Shown: positions 43,801 through 55,715, numbered from the stretch's first letter. The stretch is DNA of 60,000 nt from Apostichopus japonicus (GCF_037975245.1 NC_092580.1:7974501-8034500); one strand, 5' to 3'. Program-made: numbers and translations. Notes: generated by a model from the letters alone, not told the origin.

Positions 43801-45600
43801 TCGGGCGTGCAATTTTCCAAGACGGTTTTAAAAGAATTACAGATTGAACCCAGCAATAAATGCAAGGTATGGATCTAAATTATGGTTTAAAAAGCTAATT
43901 TATTCACATCTTTCATTTCGAATACTCAGATAAAGGGAAAAAGAGGTTACGATCAAATAAACTAACCTTCTCGCCTAGTTTGTGTAAACCAAAATATTAA
44001 AAAACTTTATGCATGAAATAGGCACCTGATGCTGCTTCATGGCATTCAAAACTGACTCTTGCATTCCAGAATAGGTGGATAGAATTTGTCACCAAAGGTA
44101 TTGGAACAAGTTTGGGCTCAATTGAATTACTAGGATGTAAAAAACTCACTTAAACCCGACCCCAATGAATATCAGACTATGGTTTGGACTTCTAACAAAT
44201 TATCATATGATACTTTATCAAGACTTCTAAATGAAAACAAAAATTAGGTAACAAAGGTTGTGAAATAAAATTTGCATAAACAGCTACAATTCCGAGATAT
44301 ATATAAGCAATATTGAGAAATACTTTAAAGCAGTGTTCTCTACTGCTAAATAGTAATTAAGGAGTTCTTAAAATATTCCAGAATCTAACTCCTTCCCCCG
44401 ATTATAAAGTAGAACTCATTTTCTTTACACACTGTCATTTTTGTTATGTTAATTTAAATATTAAGGCAGCTTTCAAAATTTAGCCCACAGCCTGTGTGTG
44501 AACGATTCTATCTGAAGGATCATAAGCAACCTAAGTAATTGTCAGATGCCTGAGACATCAAGAGCTATTGTTTTAGCTATCTTAATCCCGAAACACTCCC
44601 GACATACCCAAATAAAAAAAAAAATGTCCAGTTAGTTTCTTTTAGTTAATGTCGCACAAGCAACATAACAGACACCTTTTAGTCAGGTTATGTAACATTA
44701 TCTCAAACCAGGTAAGAATTGTTGTCCTGCTTTGCAAGACAATGGCAAACTACGACAGTCTAAAATAACCTAAGGAGACTTGTAATGTCCATGTTCTTCT
44801 TTAAGTACTAATACTTTTATACGGAAGATTTAAATTTCCATATCACCCTGTGACAGAATATTCCTTTTTTTTGTACAATTGTCATTTCTTTTCATTTCTC
44901 TTTAACTTGATGGGGAGAAGGGAGGGAGGTGGGTGGGGAAAAGGGGTTTGGGAAGCATGCAGACTGGATAGTGTAAGTTTTGAAATAGCGTAAAGAATTC
45001 TGTGTATGCTGTAGAGTTTGGTTTTATCCTATGGCCATAATAATATTATGCTAATATACAAAACACTTATTAACTTCTGTTTTAAGTTTGTTTACCAATT
45101 CAGTAGTTACAACTGATACATTTTTGTGTGAAAAACTTTCAAAATGAAAAGAAGCTCACTGGATGACTTTAACTTCATAAATTAGAAATGTTGTCTGCTG
45201 CTGCTGTGCTGTAGGTCCCAGTCAGAAGTCACATACAAATTGTCATATGTTTGTGTAGTAATATCTCACCTAGTTACTTTCTATTTATAAATAGCCCCAT
45301 CTATTTTCCTACATTCTTAAAGCTATGCAGTGAGTGAGTGATTTTCTTGCTTCAATGTAGATCACGCACTTAGTTCTGTATCTGAATAGTGCTATTTATT
45401 TCCCTTAATACTAGTTTACAGCGATTCTCCAGTAGTCTTTTCTCATCTCCTATTGTTTTTCTTTTCTTTGGCAGTTTTTTGCAATTGGCCTGACCACAGA
45501 GAAAGCGATGCTAGAGCATGGACTAACCGTTTCCGGTGTCGCTGCTAAACCTAACCCCGAATCCCTTCTTGAATGCATCACAGACACATCTGTTACTTGA
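37876..45600 (+). CDS. UROS: Uroporphyrinogen-III synthase (5'-partial)
   Basis: Fourth enzyme of the haem pathway. It closes hydroxymethylbilane with inversion of ring D to give uroporphyrinogen III, in the cytosol. Exons: 37876-38056, 40091-40243, 40731-40814, 41933-42018, 43765-43866 and 45475-45600 (stop TGA). All junctions are GT-AG and phases match, giving 243 residues. Diagnostic stretches in family order are FEFFDLDKL, GIIFSSPRTVQAVKLC, GADCGNAENLV, PPLLFPCGTLRRDVIPKSL, VVFFSPSGVQF and FFAIGLTTEKAMLEHGL. Human UROS is 265 residues; roughly the first 25 or so residues should come from an upstream exon that I could not find, so the protein start is not annotated. The introns carry a large minisatellite. 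No neighbouring gene is functionally related. Confidence 0.93.
38508..39572. repeat. About 26-bp minisatellite with higher-order duplication in a UROS intron
   Basis: Around forty copies of a unit like GGCTGTACATTGCTGAGATG plus a G-rich tail. A block of several variant units (with TACGTTGCTG, GTCCATTGCTG and GTACATTTCTG variants) at about 38991-39265 recurs at about 39294-39540, offset by about 274-303 bp, so a higher-order repeat has formed. The long minus-strand open frames across it (up to 319 codons) exist because the unit has no stop in those frames. Confidence 0.95.
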
Positions 45601-46100
45601 CATTAATAATGAGTTATAATCAGAAATATATAGAAATGGTCTGACCAGCACATAGAACCATCGCATGGTATGAATGTAAATAGATTCCGATATTTATTAT
45701 TCAAGGATATTTAGTTTTCAACTGTAATGTTTGTGTTAAAATTGATATCCAACTGGTGTGTTCACATCTAGACACATTTTGTGCACAGTGTCAACTGGTG
45801 CAAACATTTCCCTCACACTCAATGCCATGCTAACACTTAAGTCTTGACTGTGACCTATCAGGCCGGACAAGGAAGAAACTCACGAGTCCAATTGCCTAGA
45901 TCTCATAAGATGGAACTACAGTGTTCCACAGGAAATAAATTTAGTTTGAAATTTCTTCCAGTGACTGCCAGAAATAAACCACATAATCGGACAGTTTTGT
46001 CCGCTTGAGTATAGCTAGCCGTAGGCTGTGGCAACCTACAGATGTAAATACTGTCTGTGGCTAGTAAACTAATGAATAACGCCTGGCCCAGCATTAGTGA
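45601..46100 (+). terminator. UROS 3' UTR with candidate poly(A) signals
   Basis: AATAAA occurs near 45934, 45972 and 46086. Any of these could serve the UROS mRNA; which one is used cannot be told from sequence. Confidence 0.4.
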
Positions 46101-47600
46101 TACCAATAAACTGGGAATTATGGAAGCATAGAACTAACTACAGCTGCTTAACCATCTAATCCTGTCAAAGTTCAATCGAATGGCCTGAGTCAGGACGTGA
46201 GAAAAATTACCATCAGCTCAAAAAAAGATCTGTAGATACTACTGGTATAAAAATTTGAAAAAAAAAACAGGATTTCAGGCAGTAAATTTCAGTTTCAGTC
46301 AGAATAATTTTAGTAGCATGAAATGGCTTTAATAAGTAAATAAGTGGAATTTTGAAAACTTAGATTTAGAAAAATGTTAGCTTGTTCACAGGAACGCATT
46401 TTGGGGAACATTTCCATACATCTTTCAGCAGAATTTGTCATGCATGTCAGTAGGTTAACTGATCATCAAGTTCAAACTATTGTGCATATCTTGCCTTAAT
46501 GTTGTACAAATACATGCATATTAAGAAAATCTTAAAAGGATAATATATAATAATTTGTTGGTTTGTTTTTGAGATTTGTTATCAAGTATTATATCAGCTA
46601 CTGTATCAGCTGCCAAGCATGCTGTCACATCAATGGTGGTTTGCCCTTCAAATTTCCCTTGAAGATTTATTCTGTTTCATACATTCTCACTCAGTTCTTG
46701 TCTTTGTATTGATTTTTTTTTTTCACTCTTAACTTTAATATATTCCCATCTTGCGCAAAAGCACTTTATGTGAAACTTAACAAACCCAGAATTTAATAGT
46801 TAAATAGGTTTATCAATTTGCATCAAAATTTATAACAATGATAATTTTAAATTAAAATGGAGCATTGCTTTTTTGAAATGGCAACCAATAGTATAAGTTC
46901 CTTTTTTCAGACAGTGCAGAAATTGTATTTTTGTGGCAGAATTCTGTGACTTTTAGCAAAAATCTGTCAAACCATGAATTTGGGCCATTTTTTTATATTT
47001 TTATTTTCTGGGTTATTGGGTTGCTGATGACATCATTGTGTGTCGTGTACAGAATGTTATAAGATAAACAATCCATGGATGTCAAGAGAAACTAACTGTC
47101 TGACAAACTTCCCAACATATTTTTACTTTAAATCTATGATTATATTTGATCAAAAGTTATGGACAAAGAAATTAACTATAATGTGTACTTTGTCATTTCA
47201 TTTCGTATCCAAGTGTACTGATTCAGACAATCATGACATTTTCTGGTAATAACTGGTCAAATTTATTGTCAAATTCTCTAAAATGGGAGATGACGAATCG
47301 CCAACTATAGTTTCAAATGGGTTTCTTGAGACTCTTCAAACTAAATCTCTATAATGTTGATGTCCTCTCATCCATCCATCCATCCATCACTATTTGCATA
47401 ATAATAATTTGCATAATCATAACCAGAAGACTGACTCAAAAGTTATGCAAACCTGCATTTTACATCAGAACTTGAAAGATTTGGGCGAGATAATTGTCTT
47501 AAGGTCTTAGAGGATGACCTGAGGGAGACAGTTAAGTTTGATGTAAAGTAGTCAAACCTTTAGAACATTGCACTAGGAGTTCACATTGTACATTTAGGTT
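46101..47600. other. Intergenic, no gene recognised
   Basis: AT-rich sequence with a short (CATC)n run near 47370-47390. No coding or RNA gene is supported. Confidence 0.45.
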
Positions 47601-47604
47601 TTGA

Positions 47605-49090
47605 GGAATGACCCTTTAAACATCTGAGGCTGATCAAAGTAATCAGCAAAGTGACTGGACAGTAAAGTCTAAGAGACAGACCATTAAGTCAGGTCCTGTG
47701 ATGCAATACAGACCTCAGTAGGAAACTAAGGTTATTATGGGCTCAAATGTCATGTTTACAATATAGAACCCATTTGTCAAGGACAAATGGAGTTCACTGT
47801 CATTTAAGTGTGCCATATCTATATGAAGTTAAAGGAACTGTTGTGAGTGAGTTAGGCTAATAAGAATGAATAAAACAATGGATTAACTTTAAGGCCTGCA
47901 CTGAGGAGACAAGATCATCGTCATCGTCATCGTCATCATCAGTTAAGCCTTAAAGGAGCATTGCAGAGTTTTAGCATATTTTGAAGGTGAATAACTTGAA
48001 ATCCAGAATAGCCAGCTTGTGCTTGTGAATTTAGAGTAATGACTGTTTAAACAACTGAGGCTCATCAATTAGAGTGGCTGGACAACTAAGTCTAATTCAT
48101 AGATCCATAGCTGATACACAAAACAGGAGGAAACCATCAGATTTTCATTGCATCATATACATGTTTACAGTACAATACAAATAGAAACAAAAATGGTATT
48201 AATAGTCAACCAAAGGTATCCTGTAGTCTCTGTTGTTTGTATGAAGTTAAAGGAAAATGTTTTGGTTGAGTTATTAGAATTTATTAAACAATGGATCAAT
48301 ATCAGAGTTGGGGACTCGAGTCAGGGACTCGGACTCGAGTCCGACTCGAGTCGCAAATTTTAGGACTTGAGACTCGACTCGAGACTCGGCTGTCAGAGAC
48401 TTGGGACTTGACTTGAGACTTGCCCAAAAAGTTAGCAAAGACTTGGGACTTGACTTGAGACTTGCCTTCAAAAGACTCGGTTTTTCTACTAGAGACTTGT
48501 TTGTATTTCACAATTTTCTAATCATTAAATAACTTCATAAGTTGATATCGATAATAAATAATTATGGTTTCGTGTACTGTGTACGCTCGAATTACGAGCG
48601 CCCAACGACGACTACAGGCGTTACCATAACTACCATTGGCTTGGTTGAATATACCATCCAGGGCTGCTGTTTGGCTGAAAGTTGGCCTTTTTCAATAAAA
48701 CAGTGGCTAGCAGATTTTGAGGTAATTTGTTCCGTGGCGTGTGCCCCGGTTTTGCTATTCGGCTGTTTAATTTATACCACATAATTCCTGAAACACTGTT
48801 ACATTATTTGTAGCCTGCATCATTGTATTCAAACTTCAAAGACTTGAGACTTGACTTGGGACTTGCTCATAGGGACTTGAGACTTGACTCGAGACTCGAC
48901 CTCCAAAGACTTGAGACTTGACTTGAGACTTGACTTGAGACTCGCTCAAAATTTTCAAGGTGACTTGAGACTTGACTTGAGACTTGCTGGTAAAGACTTG
49001 AGACTGGACTTGAGACTTGCAGCTAGGGACTTGTTGACAACTCTGATCAATATTAATGTTTAGACCTACTGTACACACTGGAGAGCCAAA
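47605..49090. repeat. Local tandem duplication (unit about 430 bp), second unit split by a hAT element
   Basis: Unit 1 (about 47605-47940) and unit 2 (about 48033-48302 plus 49046-49090) share ordered words: AATGAC(C)CTTTAAACA.CTGAGGCT, ATGTTTACA, TATGAAGTTAAAGGAA, and AAACAATGGAT. A (CATCGT)n stretch (47917-47940) ends unit 1. The 48303-49045 element interrupts unit 2 immediately after AAACAATGGATCAATAT. Confidence 0.65.
48303..49045. mobile_element. Non-autonomous hAT-type element with GACTTGAGAC arrays
   Basis: A 743-bp element whose ends both read inward CAGAGTTG, flanked by an exact 8-bp target duplication ATCAATAT (48295-48302 and 49046-49053). Both subterminal regions are filled with variants of GACTTGAGACTTGACTCGAG in opposite orientation around a unique centre (about 48500-48830). 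No transposase is encoded. TSD length and termini fit hAT. Confidence 0.9.
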
Positions 49091-49182
49091 TTATAAATGT
49101 TGTCATAGCATAAAATAACATTCCAGAGATTCAGAATATTGTAAAAATGTGAACATCTTGAAGAGTGGAATAGCTACTTTTC

Positions 49183-49295
49183 ACCCCCCCCATTCATTCT
49201 TGGACTATTCCATTTCACCCCCTCCCCCACTTCTTTCTTGGACTATGCAATTTAATTTCCTGCCCCCCCCCCCTTCATTCGTTCTTGTGGACTAT
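49183..49295. repeat. Three-copy C-rich repeat
   Basis: Three imperfect copies of a 40-50 bp unit containing a C-run followed by TTCATTCTTGGACTAT. Confidence 0.6.
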
Positions 49296-50294
49296 GAGTA
49301 TGTCAAGGCTGAATTCTGCCTAAATTCAATCCACTTTGAAGGTGTGTTTTCCCAAAGGGGATTTTCTAGTAGCCTCCTTGGATCTGTCACTGCACCTGGC
49401 ATCCGCAGAATTAGTGAATCAGTCAGCCAATTGAGCAGCAAAAGTACAAATCATTTATTCACTGAGGCAAACTTTATTTTGACAACAACAAGTTAAAGAG
49501 AAAGATTGGTAACTAAGGAAAAGTAAAGTATTTTAGATCTGACATTACCAGAGGCAGGGGCGTCAATCCGATTTGAAACGTGGGGGGACAGAATCGATCC
49601 GAGTATTCCGGCCGTAAGTACTATCTAAGCGGAGCGCCACCATCGGTTGGCGCGCAGCGTACAAGAAAATTTTTCTTCTGGCAGACCCCTCAGATTGCAG
49701 GAAACGGCACCTCCCGTGCATTATGGCAGAAAGCAACACCCCTAAAATTGATAAAAATGTCCGGCAATTTTTTATTTTGGGAAATATTCTCGAAGGAAGT
49801 GATCGCCATTTATTCCTAAGTTTACCAATTCCTCGTCTCCCAGAAGCGCCCAACATTTAAGATATCGAAACATTTTCGTGTTGGCTGATCCATGATCACC
49901 GCCCATCAAGGGCGGCGGAAGCACTTTTAATCTGGGGGGGGGGGGGCACCGACATAAAAGGGCACTTTGCAGCAATTCGATTGGACTGATGCAGCCTTAT
50001 ATATTTAGTACCCTTTACAACTCTTATTGTATTATCTTATTTGTACACACATCACTCCATCAACGCCCCCCCCCCCCCCCTCTCAAGGAAAATATGCATA
50101 CTAGCACTGCAATATCCAATGTGCAAATTGGGGAAACAAGGAACAAGTTTTCTTTTGAGACAAAATGAGGCGAAATCATGCTAATTGCTAATGTAGGAAT
50201 CTTCCGAATTAGAGTTTATTTCTTGTTAATATCTTAACAAATTTGTTTCATTCGAAATAGCTTTGAGTTTGACCCACAGAAATTCACTAAGAGT

Positions 50295-50947
50295 CAGAGG
50301 CGTAGCCAGGAGTTGCAAAGTTGTATGCACGACTATCTGAGCGGAGCGCCACCATCGGTTGGCGCAGAGCGTAGTAGAAAATTTTTGGTTTTACAAACCC
50401 CTCGGATGGTCGGAAAAAGGCCCTTCCCGAGTGTTCATTCTGGTTCCCTGGCCTCTTGCTAACTTGAGAATCCTCAATTTTTATGTAGAAAATGGGCAAA
50501 TTTTTAACCTGGGGAAAAGTTTGGGCACGTGCCCCCTGTGCCCCCGGTTCCGCCGCCCTTGCCGCCCATGCCCGTGAGAAGTGGTGACTGGGTGAAGAAA
50601 AAGCCATGCCGTTTGAAAACATGGGCAGAAAAAGTGAAAGTAGCGAAACCTAAGGTAAAACGCGCGATAACGAAGTGATTATTTTCCAGGTTAATTGAGA
50701 CTGTATCAAACGCGAGCTTAGGACAAACATATTCAAAGGTAATGGCATTACTAATCCCGATATGTCGTCTTTGAGGTGTGTGGAAAATCCGCAACGACCA
50801 TCAAAGAGCAATTGAATATTAAGTCTACTTTTCGATTTCGAAAACACTTTTTTTTTTAAATTATGACAAAATTTTATGACACATTTGATTTTTTTCGGGG
50901 GGGGGGGGGGCCTGTGCCCCCGGGCCCCAATGGGCACGACGCCACTG
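50295..50947. mobile_element. Probable nested hAT-like copy
   Basis: It starts CAGAGGCGTAGCCAGG and ends with the complement of CAGTGGCGTCGTGCC. Its left part (50335-50450) is clearly similar to the left part of the outer element (49625-49720), both containing GAGCGCCACCATCGGTTGGCGC-like sequence followed by an AAAATTTTT stretch. No intact target duplication was found. Confidence 0.5.
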
Positions 50948-50976
50948 ACCCCAGGGCCTCAGATATAGGCCCATTG

Positions 50977-51337
50977 CAGGGGTGGGCAACCTTTTGAATG
51001 AATGGGCCAGATTTTAGGAGTGAAAGATTGACAGGGCCGCACTTAACCAACGGCCGGCTGCTGATTTCAAACCTTTGATTCCGAGGACGTTCAAGCAATA
51101 GGTGTGTGTACTTAATCTGTATTCACAAAACCATAATGTCAATACAGTCCTGTTGATAATTAATGGTGATAATAGATCAACCTGACAGCATCATTAGTGC
51201 AGATAAATTCTAAGCAGCTAGCTCGTTTTTGGTGATGATGCAAAATAGATTGATTTTTTTCTTTTTCTTGAGACATCTCACGGGCCGCAAAAAAATCACT
51301 GGCGGGCCGCATGTGGCCCGCAGGTTGCCCACCTCTG
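50977..51337. mobile_element. hAT-type MITE with CAGGGGTGGGCAACC termini
   Basis: A 361-bp element starting CAGGGGTGGGCAACCT and ending with the complement (AGGTTGCCCACCTCTG, ending 51337). The flanking octamers GCCCATTG and GTCTATCG match at five of eight positions, as in an aged target duplication. The GGCCGCA words inside both ends (GGGCCGCACTTAACC, GGGCCGCATGTGGCC) form subterminal repeats. This terminus type is widespread in animal hAT elements. Confidence 0.75.
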
Positions 51338-52341
51338 GTCTATCGGAACGATGTCCCAAAATTTCCCCGGACATATAGGTGAAGGAAGCTATCCGCCGCG
51401 ACTGCATGTGAGTTTCTCGACTTTCTGTCCTGGGAGTCATACCACAAAATGGTGCATTTCCTCATACGCCATTATTAATAATTGAAATAACTAACTAATA
51501 AGGCACAGCCCATATCCGAGTTCGTATAGCGAGCTTAGCGCAAATTTGGCGCCAGCATGTTAAACCAGGTTGCTAGGTCTACGAGAATACATTTACATGA
51601 AATTTGAAAACAAGGATAGCAAGACAAACCACTTTTATTATGTTTTCAGGACCTCACACATGCGCATGTATATCGTCAGACTTAGAATAGGTCCATGCAG
51701 GTGAGTGGTGGCTAAAGTGATGAAGGCATGAAAATAAATCAGTGGTTGTTCGTTGGAGTCCTCAAGCAAGTTACCTCGGTTGCTAGGTGGATTTGCATCT
51801 GGTTATCGGGTGAATTCTGGTCGGAGCGTACTATGTAACCACCATGTACTCAGGGACGTAGCTAAGGCCTGATGATTGGGGGGGGGGGGTGTAGTGGCTG
51901 AAAATCGGTTTTGAAGCCAGAAAATTCCAACTGCTGCTTTGTACCCCCACCCTCCCGCTACTCGTCAACGATACGGTCAGTGCCAGTCAGAAAACCCAAT
52001 CCTTCGCGACTGCACTTCTGTTACGAACTTGTTGCGATACATTTGTACCCACTGGCACTCATTTCAAAAACTTATTCCCCCCCCCCCCCACCCCAACCAA
52101 ATATTTTTGTGAAATTCGGGCAATATGCTGATAGCTTTTTTGATCATTTGCAATGTGTTTTTCAGTGGTTATACTGATATTATTATTACCCAACAATTAT
52201 CACCAATACGGAAGGGTAATAAGACGGAAAATGATTGTGTGCTATTTGCATGCGATGTAAAAACCGATGCATGCCTGTATGATATGCACATGACCATGTG
52301 TGATGCGCGCGTAGCGCGCGAAAAATTTTGGTTATATTTAT

Positions 52342-52399
52342 CGGGCAAGTCGTTACACCCCCCCCCCCCCACAAAACAAATTGGGCTCCTACGCCTATG
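52342..52399. mobile_element. Fragment of the 19456-19859 MITE family, inverted
   Basis: It contains GGGCAAGTCGTTACA and ends CTCCTACGCCTATG, the reverse complement of the left-end and right-end words of the element at 19456-19859. A C14 run lies between them. Confidence 0.5.
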
Positions 52400-52587
52400 A
52401 CGGTAGCTCTATTAGGCATTTTTTTTGTAGTATTCAAAATCATAAGAAGTTTTGTACGGTGGAGTATAAGAATCGCGAGAAACAATTTCCCAAAGTGGCA
52501 AGGAAAACGTGGTAAATATGACCGGTTAAAGGTCAATTTTGACCGAAATTTTAAAAAAATTTTACATGAAAAGGCCTAGATAAGCTA

Positions 52588-52622
52588 GAGTGCGACAGTC
52601 GGAAATTCCGACTGTCGCACTC
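52588..52622. repeat. Perfect 35-bp palindrome (17-bp arms, 1-nt centre)
   Basis: The arm GAGTGCGACAGTCGGAA is followed by a single A and then its exact reverse complement. It lies between the MITE fragment and the hAT transposase fragment. It could be a fused pair of transposon ends or a cruciform-prone hairpin. Confidence 0.9.
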
Positions 52623-52645
52623 CAATTTTCCAACTAGCGTCAGTT

Positions 52646-53026
52646 TTACCATGGCTTGGGGGTGAGACACACCCACACCCCCTCTAACGACGTCCCTGCG
52701 CGATGAATATGGAACACGATCACATGGTTCAGCCTCTGTTGAGTCATGGTGCTCCGTAGCCTTGTCTTCAAACGCCTCAGAGCACTAAAAGATCTCTCGG
52801 CTTCCGTCGAACTGGCAGAGGAGACGAGGAGCAACCGCAAGAGAGCTTCGACTTCACCAAACATAGCCCGTACCACTGGATTCATCAACTTGAATATTTG
52901 TCCATACCCTTCAACCGACAACGAATTTAACTGGCCTCGAAATAAAGGCAGACTAAGCTTAAGATTGTTGGAGAGCTCAGGGTACCAACTCACGAGATCT
53001 GGGTGGAATTCTCCATTCAGAAACAT
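52646..53026 (-). pseudogene. hAT transposase C-terminal dimerisation fragment
   Basis: About 126 codons on the minus strand. The hallmark of the hAT family dimerisation region is present: SSASSTEAERSFSALRRLKT, then LRSTMTQQRLNHVIVFHIHR. The BED zinc finger and catalytic core that should precede it are not seen, so this is a remnant. The frame ends at a stop at 52646, after sequence (GVWVCLTPKPW) that looks like non-coding element DNA. Confidence 0.88.
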
Positions 53027-53210
53027 TGAGTGATATTCGAGGATATGAATCCTAAGATGTGTAAGCCGTAACCAAATAGAGCCACGACACTACTCTTTTT
53101 CCAAATGTGTGGGGGGGGACATTTGATATTGTTTCAACCATCCATCGAAATGTGGAGGGGACGTGTCCCCCCGTCCCCCCCCCCCCTGGATTGACGCCCA
53201 TGACCAGAGG

Positions 53211-53553
53211 CCACCTTCGATAGCCAACTTCCTTGACTCCTTGAGTAAGGAAGACTTTATCTGGGAAACATAATTTTACATTCCAATTTCCAACAACCAT
53301 ATCCACTGATATGAAAGAGATAGGCCTACTAAAATGCAGTTTTAACTAACAAAATATAATGTTTGTCTTATCCATATAAGTGTTCCTTTCATGTCTTTTC
53401 TACCACAATTATTGGTTATCATCTTGCTCAGTTCTGCTCTTTAACCCCTCTCCTAGGTGCTCTGTCCCAACACTTTCTAATCCTCCCCCCCCCCCCCCTT
53501 TCCACCTCTTCCATCAAACCAGTCGTTCAACCATGTGATACCCTGGATATCTC
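53211..53553. other. Short spacer downstream of the glycosyltransferase gene
   Basis: Presumed 3' region of the minus-strand gene that ends at 53554. It contains a C-run at about 53485-53499 and no recognised coding sequence. Confidence 0.4.
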
Positions 53554-55545
53554 TTAACTCTTTGTTAATCTGTCTCTTACAAACCAGAGTTTGTTTTCTT
53601 TCAACCAGTTGACTTTGGTGTTATATCCAATCATAAAATTGGCGTGAATTTCCACCGGACGAGGGGTCCTCTCGTACCACGATGAATTTGAATATTTGAA
53701 GGTCTTTCCAGACATAAACCGGTTCGGGGGCAGCACCTTAACTTTCATGCCGTAATCGCGTTCTTGAAAGCGTCTCAATTTCTTGTTAAATATTCTCTGG
53801 TTGCCCTGGTTATCAGTATGGACAAATTTCGCCCATGTGTCTGTAAACGAAATTGTGATATTTCTGGCTTTAAAGTAAACGAATCCAGAACAGAGCATTC
53901 TTTGTTGATCGAATTGGATGAAAATATCATCGTTGCTATTAAAATATGGGAAAGGATCTGCCAATAACACTATGTCAGTATCAATGTAAAGAAAGTCAAT
54001 CCCGTTTGCTAAAAGCAGTTTATAATAAGCAATTCGTTTTCTCACGAGTTTTTTGTAAGACGAAGTTTTGAAGTCCAACGCCTGTGATGGGGACGTGTCT
54101 TTGTGAGTTAAAGCTATTTCCAAGTCCAAGTCCGAATCCAAATACTGATACCGTATTTTCCATAGCTCGACATAGGCATCTTTCTCTTCACAAATGACCA
54201 GAATTCGAGACTGGATATGCAGCCGTGAAATGCTAGAGAGTAAATTTAGAAGCAGCGGTATGTAACCTTTATTGACACACGTAACTATCAGAGGTGGTTT
54301 TAAACGTTTGACAACGTCAGTGACCGTTTGAAATTCTGTGATGTTGGGCTGGTCTGTTGACTTATTCAGTTCATCATCTGCCGATTTGCGGTCTACTTCT
54401 TTCACTCTAAATAAACTGCTGTTTAATGTGTTCATTGCGTGTATCCCGGATGAACTACCTGAATCGTTCACAGTTGACGACGTCTCGATTCGTTTCCATG
54501 GTGATAAACTCCTACTAGTCGAGTTTGTCGTTCCGTTAGAGGCTGTTCGCCCTGCGTTCTGATCAACTGTTAGCCTTAAACGATTCGAAATTTGTCTAAA
54601 TTGTGATCTGTTTTCCAAAATATGTGTTGAGCTTGATATGTTAGGGTAGTCAACTTGATGGTAGTTTTGTCGCTCTGAATCAAGTCTCAACGAATTCTTA
54701 ATGTAGTTGACAAGCTCTGCGAAAAGGAACAAAAACAAGGGGAAAAACAAAAACAAAGGGTTACGGAATGACCCAAATATAGTGCATGCAATAAGCCTCA
54801 CATATAGAGTACCTAAAGCGTGCTGAATTTTCACGAAATAAATGTAAATGTGTAGGCTGCAAATCAACGTCACCATGGAAACGTTCGTATGTTACATGGA
54901 CTTGATTATTGATGATATCATAGTTTAAAATAAGCATATTATAATGGCGCCAAATCGGTGACCGTCTGCCGTGCTCTGTGTCTGTCTTAGTAACAATCAT
55001 GTACAAAATCCATAACTACCGTGTAAATAAAGGTTGAAAACTAAAATATAAATACTCGAGAAAAAATATGGAATTTTCACTCGGAAACTTAATCATTGTT
55101 TAAATCTTGAACAGTGTGCGGTATACGCGCTGTAAGCTTTATTTGACAAACGAAGCGTATGATATGGAATATAAAAGGCCAGTGCACCGTGTAAATAAAG
55201 TATACCCTTTCAATTTAGATTCTTTTCAACCACTAAACCGAAAACATATAGGCCTATGCACCGACACCCATATACAAGAACGTACACACTATATACTCTG
55301 GCTATACTAACCGAATATCATAGATCAACACTTGTCAATGAACCTGATTTTATATCTTTTGTTTTATTTGTTTGAGTTTAGCAGTAAAGCATTATTGTCA
55401 ATCTCGGTTCAATGCAGGAAACAGAAAAGACTACTCACGTAAGGAATCCCGCTCATTCTTTACAAGACTTCCTCGAAATAAGAACACGATGCCAACCACT
55501 TCGAGAGTCACAAATAGGAACAAACCAGCCAATAACGTTACTTTT
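53554..55545 (-). CDS. Type II membrane nucleotide-diphospho-sugar transferase (PF03407-like), 5'-partial
   Basis: A predicted Golgi glycosyltransferase. Two exons are seen in transcript order: 55545-55439 (107 nt) and 54716-53554 (1,163 nt, ending in a stop); the junction is GT-AG, phase 1. Exon 1 carries a signal-anchor helix (VTLLAGLFLFVTLEVVGIVF) followed by basic residues. Exon 2 starts with a stem of about 150 residues rich in Ser/Asn and N-glycosylation sequons, then the catalytic domain: PLIVTCVNKGYIPLLLNLL, RKRIAYYKLLLANGIDFLYI, the DTD metal-binding motif (53974-53982) in DTDIVLLADPF, and C-terminal IHANFMIGYNTKVNW. This layout fits the nucleotide-diphospho-sugar transferase domain of GT77-type enzymes. 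Donor sugar and acceptor are unknown. The first exon with the start codon was not found. An open frame running past 54716 is intron read-through. Confidence 0.85.
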
Positions 55546-55715
55546 CTGAAATGCAAACATATTTCATTAACACATAATGACGTATTATGATGCTACTATT
55601 AAATCAACTTGGTTGAAAAAGAAAATTAAGACGTAGAATTAGTTACATGCGCTGACAGTATTAGCAGCATAATTTGCTTCAACCTCCCTTATGAAAAAAA
55701 AAAGTATGTCGCAGG

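Larger units (their letters stand above)
49555..53202 (-). mobile_element. hAT transposon, 3.65 kb, with nested insertions
   Basis: 15-bp terminal inverted repeats with one mismatch (CAGGGGCGTCAATCC at 49555-49569; its complement at 53188-53202) are flanked by an exact 8-bp target duplication ACCAGAGG (49547-49554 and 53203-53210). A hAT transposase C-terminal fragment lies near the right end on the minus strand (52646-53026), in the orientation expected for the element. The rest is broken by younger repeats, including 50977-51337 and probably 50295-50947, and by many C/G runs. The element is not functional as it stands. Confidence 0.88.

Noticed and set aside
51850-52695. Separate element with CAGGGACGT termini at both ends
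   Set aside because: Termini read inward as expected, but flanking octamers (CATGTACT and CGCGATGA) do not match and the right end overlaps the transposase frame; borders not supportable.
54717-54876. N-terminal extension of the glycosyltransferase frame with a hydrophobic Phe/Leu-rich segment
   Set aside because: The hydrophobic stretch is the translated pyrimidine tract of the intron before 54716. The real membrane anchor is in exon 55545-55439.
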